From: JAGMXM01 sp964458325
GTDB taxonomy: Bacteria; Verrucomicrobiota; Verrucomicrobiia; Limisphaerales; UBA1319
Length of the DNA: 56,445 nt
Reading direction: 5' to 3'
Assembly: GCA_964458325.1 (NCBI GenBank)
Contig: CAYWIM010000017.1
Coordinates: forward strand, 1-56,445
Below are positions 42,601 through 50,900 of this stretch, piece by piece. The notes under the pieces are model-generated. The model had not been told where the DNA came from and ran no database searches. It saw only the letters and a list, made by a program, of their open reading frames with translations. Every line of letters starts with the position of its first letter. The stretch's first letter is position 1. Position numbers and translations under genes: made by a program.

Positions 42601-44888
42601 GAACGGTCACGCCCGACGGCGCCATCCTACGCCAGTTCTATGATACCAGCGGCAGCCTCATCCGCCGCATCGACGGCAGCGGCCGCACATGGCGGTTCAC
42701 TTACGGAGACATCAACGAGCTCAAGAGCGTCATCGATCCGCTGGGCCGTGCGGAGTCTTTCCAGTACGATCCCATGAACCGGTTGGCCCGGCGAATCGAC
42801 CGCGATGGCAACACATTCGACATCGCCCGGAACGCGGCGGGCTGGATCACGAATGTGACCGTCAACGGCGACAGCGCAACCGCCGTCTCCTTCGAGTATG
42901 ACGGCTTTGGGAACATGACGCGGACCGCCTCGGCAGCGGGAACGATCCAGATTGCTTATGACCGACTGGGCCGGCGGACGTCCTACACGGACGCTCAGGG
43001 GCGGACGATGACCTTCACCTACACGGCCGCCAGCCGCCTGGACCGCACTGTGTATCCGGGGAACGTCTGGGTCGAGATCGACCGCAACGCGGCCGGCATG
43101 GCCACCGCGATTCGCGATTCGTTCGGGCATATGACCGCATTGCATCCGGATGCACTCGGGCGCCGGGCCAGGATCGAGTTTCCTAACCAGACATGGACCG
43201 AGAACCGATGGGACGATAACGGCTGGCTGGCGATGGTATCGCATGGCCGCACGGGCGTCGCCGATCCTTTCTGGCAAACCGTCATCACCCGCAACCAGGC
43301 AGGCGAGATCGTTCAGCGGTCGAGCCTGCCCGACACCACGCCTTGGCTGGGCCCTCAGAGCAAACGCATCACCCACGATGCCGCCGGCCAAATCCAGTCC
43401 GTCAACCGGGAAGGCGTGATCACGGTCCACACCAACGACGCGCGGGGGAATCTCGTTGCGAAGGTCTCGCCCAGCCGGGCCGTCCTGCGCACTTTCGACG
43501 CATGGAATCGGCTGGTCCGCTCCGAGGATGGCACGAATGTCGTCGTCAACGCCTACGATCCTCTGGGATCGCGCGTGAGCCGCGTGCAGGATGGCCAGGA
43601 GACACAATATCTTCGGGACGAGGCGGCCATTTATGCGGAATGCGACGCATCGGGCGCGATCACCCGATACATGGTGGGGGGCAGCTCGTTGCTCTACAGC
43701 CTGACCCCATCGGGAGATGTTCGAGTTTACCACGGAGACGAGCGCGGCAGCGTCTCCGCGATCACCGAGGGCGCCGGGGTGGTGGCGGCTTCGTACGCAT
43801 ATTCGAGCTACGGGGAGGAACTGGCATGGGCGGGCAGCCCGGCGGAACTGCGGGCCGCGCGGAGCGTGGCAGCTGCCAGCATTGGCCCGGTCCAGAACGA
43901 CTACCAATTCCTCGGCATGAACGGCGCTGTGAGCGACGAAGGCGGACTGGTGAACGCGTCGGGCAATGGGTTCTTTGACGCGGCCGATGGCCGGTTCACC
44001 AGCCCTGCGGCCCTATCCTCCGGCGGCGATGAGAACCTCTATGAGCTCAATGGCGGCGATCCCGTCAATCTGGGCGGTCCTTACGGGCCTGGGCCCAATC
44101 GGATGTCCGATCCGAATGCGCCGGTCGTGCACGCGATTCCCGAACCGACCGTCAATCCCCTGGCGCTGAGCGCCAGCGGCAATGGATGGGCAGCGGCGGT
44201 TTGGAAGCATGACCGGTCGTTGGGCGATAATCTCGAGGGGCCTCGGGACAAGCATTCGAGCAAAGGCCCGGCCCTTTCCCGATCCTCGCCCCCCACCAAG
44301 CGGCGTGTCGTGGTCCATGGCGAAAAGGGGCTCGAGGTTTTCGACACGGCCTTCGATATCGTCCGCCAGGAGTCGGTCGCGCAATACGGAAACAAGGACC
44401 TCCGGGACTGCAACTTCACCTATAAACACATGAACGAAGTGCTCACCAATCCGGAAAACAACCTGCCGATTCCCGCTGATTACGATTACATCGAAATCGG
44501 CATCGGCTCCGGCGAGGCGTACACATTCGGGAACGGGATCACGACTTTCACGCCTGGGCACCGCGCCTTCGCCGTGGTCAAGAAGAACACGACGGGCATC
44601 TACGGCCCCGAGGACATCGTGGCCGTTTACGATCCCATCGCGACAGGAACCCTCGGCATGCCGAGCACACAGGGCATGTACCGGGATTTCGGGAGCGTAT
44701 GGCACCAGAGCAAGTACACCTACTCGGAGTGGGTGGACTGGAACTCCTATGTTTGGGGGGAAAACATCGGGCGACTGGACCAGGGGGTTAACGCGTACTG
44801 GGGATCGACGGAAACCGCCAGCCCACCTCCACCCTCGGGTTCGAGCGTGAATCAAACTCCCCTGATGATCCAGTCCGTCCAAAACTGA
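39639..44888 (+). CDS. RHS-repeat secreted protein with variable C-terminus
   Basis: 1749 residues from the ATG at 39639 (a GTG at 39588 is possible). N-terminal hydrophobic segment DLCGMALCLQALVACALG after an arginine-rich stretch. About 330 residues of beta-rich N-terminal domain, then a DUF6531-like start (HPAIGNYVFGKTLFELHSL), some 15-20 YD/RHS repeats (about 480-1340; FTYDSSHRILTHTDARGH, YEYDSAGRMILCRWPNG, YTYDADSNLRTVTDPDGG), and the core YHGDERGSVSAI near 1364 and QFLGMNGAVSDEGG near 1424. The last about 260 residues are unlike RHS repeats and contain Cys1591, His1641 and Asp1665 in DCNFTYKHM, PGHRAFAVV and AVYDPIA, a possible papain-like triad. No immunity gene is obvious downstream. 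Confidence 0.85.
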   Translation: MDPRRMRWRHGPVWFRNWFSLDRRRRRWGDLCGMALCLQALVACALGPPPATQNAIWWQKVWGTVETSPKIVEDGQLLDVKAVLYNGGVGEPQWMCTEWGWIASGTSEVSIEIPKNFEVIEYTTSAPGQTKVTVSRSAITWRAVPESPPSLGTITDTCSCSISYWGAGGNCKSREVYPENFFPKGTTFHAILRARGKGCSWQLLHATYGGNLGALGWNMAATDYYAVKGEVELCELGISLAATSASPAEDEKPAKASLRDDWKSTLTATVFDIETRDPVAGQMVVFSILSGNAMLNPAAGISDTNGLVETELHSAGWAGEVEIKAMIPAGRAATNSVTFTVTIPEPIAEESVFGEWQDIPYAFEPVHPAIGNYVFGKTLFELHSLVLPVAFRVTCNSKDADYRGPLGPGWSHSYDLFLRRSGGRVTVKWGDGHEEYFASDGGGEWRPVACQTLHRLVAAAGGGWEVIAPQGIRHLFDTNGSLASIQDRSGNALQFTHETSAVSGRPRLARVTDTAGRQVAFQYATNADQLIGISTPLRTGGDTISFAYDDNGDLAAITDARRNTLEFTYDSSHRILTHTDARGHIVVRNQYDDQGRVQWQENAEGARAVLTYTPEADGGMAVTIAPPSGHAAQHRYNAAFNITEVIDGNGGTASFGYSSSGLRLGQQNKTGQVSMQTRDERGNPNLIQDAFGNRIEIDYGAQNLPDRIVNPEGGVTTIARDGQGNWIQRTNPKGYSVAAERNAQGLITKLTNERERSWTRTYNSQNLLASETDPYGRTTAYEYDSAGRMILCRWPNGATEQMTWDEHGNLLARQNAIGQRTENIYDANDNLIQQTVKPPGSVLPEEWAVTTFVYDSQNRLERKVDAEGGATVYTYDADSNLRTVTDPDGGVTTFEYDAANRLVRRVDPLGRADRYGRDDSGNLIAFTNRLGNTWLYERDAKGRMRATVTPTGARSAADYDALDQQVSFTDGEGRTTAFEHDAIGRLARTVTPDGAILRQFYDTSGSLIRRIDGSGRTWRFTYGDINELKSVIDPLGRAESFQYDPMNRLARRIDRDGNTFDIARNAAGWITNVTVNGDSATAVSFEYDGFGNMTRTASAAGTIQIAYDRLGRRTSYTDAQGRTMTFTYTAASRLDRTVYPGNVWVEIDRNAAGMATAIRDSFGHMTALHPDALGRRARIEFPNQTWTENRWDDNGWLAMVSHGRTGVADPFWQTVITRNQAGEIVQRSSLPDTTPWLGPQSKRITHDAAGQIQSVNREGVITVHTNDARGNLVAKVSPSRAVLRTFDAWNRLVRSEDGTNVVVNAYDPLGSRVSRVQDGQETQYLRDEAAIYAECDASGAITRYMVGGSSLLYSLTPSGDVRVYHGDERGSVSAITEGAGVVAASYAYSSYGEELAWAGSPAELRAARSVAAASIGPVQNDYQFLGMNGAVSDEGGLVNASGNGFFDAADGRFTSPAALSSGGDENLYELNGGDPVNLGGPYGPGPNRMSDPNAPVVHAIPEPTVNPLALSASGNGWAAAVWKHDRSLGDNLEGPRDKHSSKGPALSRSSPPTKRRVVVHGEKGLEVFDTAFDIVRQESVAQYGNKDLRDCNFTYKHMNEVLTNPENNLPIPADYDYIEIGIGSGEAYTFGNGITTFTPGHRAFAVVKKNTTGIYGPEDIVAVYDPIATGTLGMPSTQGMYRDFGSVWHQSKYTYSEWVDWNSYVWGENIGRLDQGVNAYWGSTETASPPPPSGSSVNQTPLMIQSVQN

Positions 44889-44951
44889 TGAAGCGAGGCG
44901 GCAGCTCCGATCGCGGACTCTCGATCCTTTAAACATGAACCCTTGGTTCCC

Positions 44952-47900
44952 ATGAACGAAATTGCGAGAGTGGTGGCGCGGTGCCTGATGGCGGCCACGC
45001 TGCTGGCCGTCTGCGCTGGGAGCGCGTCCAGTCACGAGGCGGTGACCTACGCTTACGACGCCAATGGGCGGTTGATCCGCGAGGATTACGGGGGCCATGA
45101 CTGGGTCGATTACTCGTACGACGCCAATGCCAATCTGACGCAGGTGGTGGCCAGCCAATATGCACTGACGATTGTCAAGGAGGGCAGCGGATCGGGCCGG
45201 GTCTATTCCGTCGATGGCCAGATCGATTGCGGGCCCACGTGCACTGGGTATTACTCGGCGGGAGTGGACGTCGTGCTGCGGGCTGAGCCGGCAACCAACT
45301 CGGTCTTTGCAGGCTGGTCCGGCAGCGGCTGCGAGGGCGCCAACGAGTGCGTGGTCCGGATCCAGCCGGGCACGAATGTCACCGTCCGCGCGGTCTTCAA
45401 GCGGCTGTATACCTTGAAAATCAACCTGTCCGGCAACGGGACGGGCACTGTCACCAACAGCGGAGGGTCTCTGGTCTGCGCGAGCTCATGCCAGGCCCAG
45501 TTCGTGGATGGCACCGAGGTCACGCTGACCGCGGCGCCCGATCCGGGCTATATGTTCATCAAGTATTACGGCTGGATCAATACGCGCGAGCCCATCGCAT
45601 CTCTCGTGATCGATGGCAATCGCGAGGTGACGGCCGTGTTTGGCACGCCCCATACGATCCGCGTCATGAAAACAGGAACGGGCACGGGCACCGTTCGAGG
45701 CAATTGGCATAATTGCGGCGATACATGCGAACGGGTCGTGGGCTATGGCGAGACAATCTGGTTCAAAGCCGAACCGGCAGCCGGATCGGTGTTCCGCGGC
45801 TGGTCGGGCGGCCCCTGCACCGGCACCGGCCAATGCGACCTTGAAGTGTCGGGCGACGTCACGATCACAGCCGTGTTCGATGCCCAACACATCCTTCGTG
45901 TGGCCAAAGACGGCGCCGGTGAAGGAACCGTCTCGAGCGCGGACGGCCTGATCCAATGCGGGACCGACTGTCAGGAAACCTATTTCCAAGGGACTGAAGT
46001 CCGGCTGACTGCCACTCCCGTTCCGGGCTCGGTGTTTCGGGGTTGGGTGGGCGGCGACTGCTCGGGGACGAACGATTGCGTCACTCGAGTCATGTCGGCC
46101 CAGACGATCACCGCGGTGTTCGATTGGGAGTTCTATCCGTTGCGGGTGCGCGTCGAGGGGAACGGAGCGGGCCGGGTGGTGAGCGCCGACGGCCGGATCG
46201 ATTGCAGCGCCGCGTGCGAGGTTCTTTATGTGCCGGGCGCTCCCATCGCGCTCGCGGCGCATCCGCAGGAGGGCTCGGTCTTTCGCGGCTGGTTCGGGGG
46301 CGGCTGCGCAGGGGATGGCTCTTGCGGGCTGACGATCAACGCCCCGACCGAAGTGATCGCGCAATTCGATCTGCAGGGAGTCGATCTTTTTGTCGATGGA
46401 TCACAGGGCGACAACGCGAATCCAGGGGACTCATGGGACCAGGCCAAGCGCACCATCCAGGGCGCGCTCCTGGCCGCCGACGGTCTCCATGCCAACACGA
46501 TCCATGTCAAAGAGGGAACGTATCGCGAGACCGTCGTGCTCCAACAACGGGTCACACTGCGCGGAGGGTATCCCGCCGCCAACCAAGGCCGCGACCTCAG
46601 CGGCTGCGAACCCCGAATACACCCCACCATCGTCGATGCCGCCAGCATGGATTATGCCCTGATCATCGGATATGGAACCAACAATCTCAACAGCCTCTGG
46701 GGCAGTGGGCCGAACGACCTGTTCACCGTCGGCGACGCCGGCCGGATCTTCCATTTCAACGGGCTATGGAGCGCCATGGCCAGCCCGACGACGCGGGTCC
46801 TGCGGGGTGTGTGGGGCGCGAGTTCCAACATGGTCTACGCGGTCGGAGACAGCGGCACGGTGCTGCACTACAATGGATCGGCGTGGAGCGCAATGCCCAG
46901 CCTGACCACCGAGAACCTGTATGACGTGTGGGGAACCGGGCCGACCAACGTCTTCGCGGTGGGAAATAATGACATGGTTTTGCACTATGACGGCATGGCG
47001 TGGAGCGTATGGGACATTACGACCGGGTACGGGGGTGATTTGCGTGGCGTTTGGGGCAGCGGCGATAGCGATATCTATGTGGTCGGGGAGAACCTGGCCC
47101 GTTATCGCTACAACGGGTCGAGCTGGGGTGGAATGAATATCTCTTGGTGGGAGCCGCAGTCCTTCACGGATGTCTCAGGCACGGGACCGGAAGATGTCTA
47201 CGCGGTAGGGAGGTTCATGAACCAGGCGTTCATCGCCCAGCGCGGCGCTGACGGCAAGTTTGTGCCCATGGCCAATCCAGCGACCGGCGGCTGGATCCGT
47301 TCGGTCTGGTGCGGCGTCCCGGGGCAGCCCATGGTGACGACAGAAAATGGATTTTTGCATCACTATGACGGCACGGCGTGGCGCAGCACGCAGATGGGGA
47401 CCAATCGGTTGACGTGCATATGGGGCTTGGGACCCGGCCAGGTCTATGCGCTCCAAAGCGGCCGGATTTCCCCTTGGATCTGGAATGGAGAGACGTGGCG
47501 CCGGCAGTTCGGCGGCGAGAACATCGCCATCGAAGGAATCACGCTGACAGGCGCCAAGAAAGCGCCGCTCTATTCCTACCATCCTGTGAAGGGTTTCCGG
47601 TTCGCCAGGAACATCGTGACCGGAAACAAGGAAGGCGCATTGATATTCGGCGATACAGCATCGGATGTTCAGTTCGAGGCGAATGTGTTTTACGGGAACG
47701 AGTGGAGCAGCGGGGTTGTCTTCAGCGCGCCCGCGGCGAGCGTTTCCATCCAGAACAACCTGCTCTACGAGCCCGGCGAGGACGGCGCCAACGAAGGAGG
47801 CTTCTTCTGGAACTCGCCCGCCCGCAACGTGCGCGTCGAAGGCAACTCGATTCACGGCGGCAACTTCGGCGGCGACGTGGGGATCTTTTTCAACAGCGGA

Positions 47901-50900
47901 GTCGAAGAATTTGTTGTCGAGGGCAACTCGATTTACGATCTGCAATACGCGGGTCCCGCTGGGATTTCGTTCAGTGGCAGCACGGCCCGCGGGGAGGTCA
48001 ATCGGAACCAGGTTCACTCGATCGGTTGGGGCTGGGGAGGGATTCTGGCCGACGGCGCCCTCGATGACGTTCGGATCGTCGGAAATCGATTGCATCATAT
48101 CCCGTATTGGGGCAGCGGGATTGTGTTCGACCGGGCGGTCAACAGCGTCACGATTGCCGGCAACGAGCTGTGGGAGATCGGCGGCGGCGGCGGCGGCATC
48201 GTCTTCTGGGATCCGGTCGCCTATGCCAGCGTCATGCGGAACCGGCTCGATGCGATCATGGGCGAGGAGGTCGGCATCGTTTTCGACGACCTGTGTCAGG
48301 ATACGTCGGTTTGCGACAACGAGCTGTCGAATTTCACGGACGATCCAGCCGACAATACGCCGTTGGCTTGGGCCGGAATCCATTTTTGGGGCGCAGCGAC
48401 GAGGGTCGAGGTGGCGCGCAACCGCCTGAGCAATTTCTCGAGCCGCACGGACGAGGCGACTCTGGCAGGCTCCGATTCGGGTCTGGGCATCATCACCTGG
48501 CACAACGCGACAGATATGACCATCGCGAGCAATCAGCTCTGGCGCCTCGAGGGTTTCCGGGGCGATGGGATTGGCTGCATTGACTACCGGGATCGGGGTC
48601 GAGCGCTGACCAATGTGGTCATTCGAGACAACCGGCTCGCAAATGTGGTATCGAGCCCGTTCCGGAGCGGCATCTTCAACGAACTCCCGGGAGCGACTTG
48701 GCAGGCGGTGAATAACATCGTGGCCGGCAGCTCAGCGGGGATTCACGCGCTGGCTGGCTCGACGGACGCCCTGGTCTCGAACAACACGCTCGATGGAAAT
48801 GAGATCGGCCTGGGAGATGCCGGCGCGGCGAGCCTTTTCCAGAACAACATCGCGGCGAACTCGAGCCAGGCGGGATTCCGGATCGAATCGAGCGCATCGG
48901 GCACGGCGATCCTCCATAACGATCTGTTCGGAAACGCGGTCGATTTCCTGGGGCCGTACACCCCCGGCTCGGATAACGCGAACTTGTTCCTCGATCCGCG
49001 GTTCGTGGCGGCGGGCGCCGGCGACTTTCATCTGCAGTCCGGTTCGCCGTGCGTGGATGCGGGGCGAAGCACTCTAGCGCCCGAGCTCGATTGTGAGGGG
49101 CAAGGCCGGTATGACGATCCGGCTGCGGTCGATCGCGGATCGGGATTGGTCCCCTATTACGACATGGGCGCCCACGAGTTTCAGGAGGCAACGGGACCCG
49201 CGCGCTACCGGTTGACCGTGACCAAGAGCGGGGATGGCGTTGGCGTGGTCTGGGATGCATCAAGCGCCATCCATTGCGGAACGCAGTGCTCGATCCTGGT
49301 CACTGGTCAGACTGTGGTAACCCTCGAGGCGGCGGCGGATCCGGGCTCGATCTTCACGGGTTGGTCAGGCGACGGCTGCTCCGGCGGCGGACCGTGCTCG
49401 CTGGCCATCGATCGGGACATGAGCGTCACCGCCACATTCGTATCGAAGACGTCCTCCGCATGGGGATCGCCCGGTCTTGATCCGGCATTCCATTTCTCGA
49501 TGGGCTACCTGGTGCACGACGGGCAAACCGTTGCGAACGAAGCCGCTCATGACGTCGCCGTGCAATCCGATGGCAGCATCGTGGTCGCGGGCGAGATCCA
49601 GGCCAACACAAACAGTTTGGATGCGGTTCTTTACCGGTTCAACCGCGAGGGCGCGATCGATACGACATTCGGGCAGAATGGGAGAGCGATCTATGCCGGA
49701 CCGCGATTGGGCAAGGATGTATTCCACGCGGCGGCGATTCAGACCAACGGCCAGATCGTCGCCGTCGGGACCACGCATAACGGGACCAACCAGGATCTGT
49801 TGGTCGTGCGGTTCGAGCCCAACGGCGCGATCGATACCGCATTCGGGACCGGGGGGATCGCCACGTTCAACGGCGCTGGCAACCAGGCCGACGCGGCATA
49901 CGATCTCGCCCTCCGCCCCGACGGCCGCATCGTCGTTGTCGGCGTGGGCAATATCCTCGGGAGCACTGGCCGGGACGATCTCGTGGTGTTGCGATACACG
50001 AGCGCGGGCGTTCTGGACACGACGTTCGGCCAGGGCGGCATCGTGTCGTACCAGGGCGGCAATTACTACTACGATTCCGGCCAGGCGGTTGCGCTCGATC
50101 CACAAGGCTGGATTCTGGTGGCCGGCTACTCGGGATCCTATTCGGATCTGGATCTGGTGGTGCTTCGCTTTAGCCCGCAAGGCGCGCTCGACACCTCCTT
50201 TGCCAGCCAGGGAGTCTTCCGCCACGGCGAAGATTACAAGGAGGACCGCGGATCGGGCATCGCCATCCAACCCAATGGCCGGATCGTCGCCGCCGGCATG
50301 GGATACAATCCATCGACATACGACAACGACATCCGAATCATCCGCCTCACCACGAGCGGCGCATTGGATGCGACGTTCGGCACGAATGGCACAGTGCTGG
50401 TGGATGGCGGCACCCGCGGCAACGACGAGGCCGCCGATGTGCGCGTGCTTTCCGATGGACGCATTCGGGTGGCGGGATGGGCCGATGCCGGGGCCGACGA
50501 AAACGCGGTGGTTTTCGGGCTGACATCGGATGGCCGGCCGGATGCGTCGGTGGGCTGGAACGGCATGTTTGCGTGGGACGGCCCCGCCCGGCGCAACGAT
50601 CGGGCTAACGCGCTGGCATTGTCGTCCGAGGGCCAGGTGCTGGTCGCCGGAACCACTACCGTCGCCCCCGACCGCACGGAGATGTTGCTGATCAAGATGG
50701 CCAGCGATTACCCGCAGACGCGTCTCCTGACGTTGAACATTCAAGGAGCCAGCCCGGAGGCGGTCACGACCTATCCGCCTGGCGCGGATTGCGGCGACGG
50801 TTGCCGGCGCTACCCGGCCGGAACCACTGTCCTCCTGGTCGCCAATGCCGGATCAAGCGCCCGATTCATTGGATGGTCCGGCTCGATCGACGGAGCCAAT

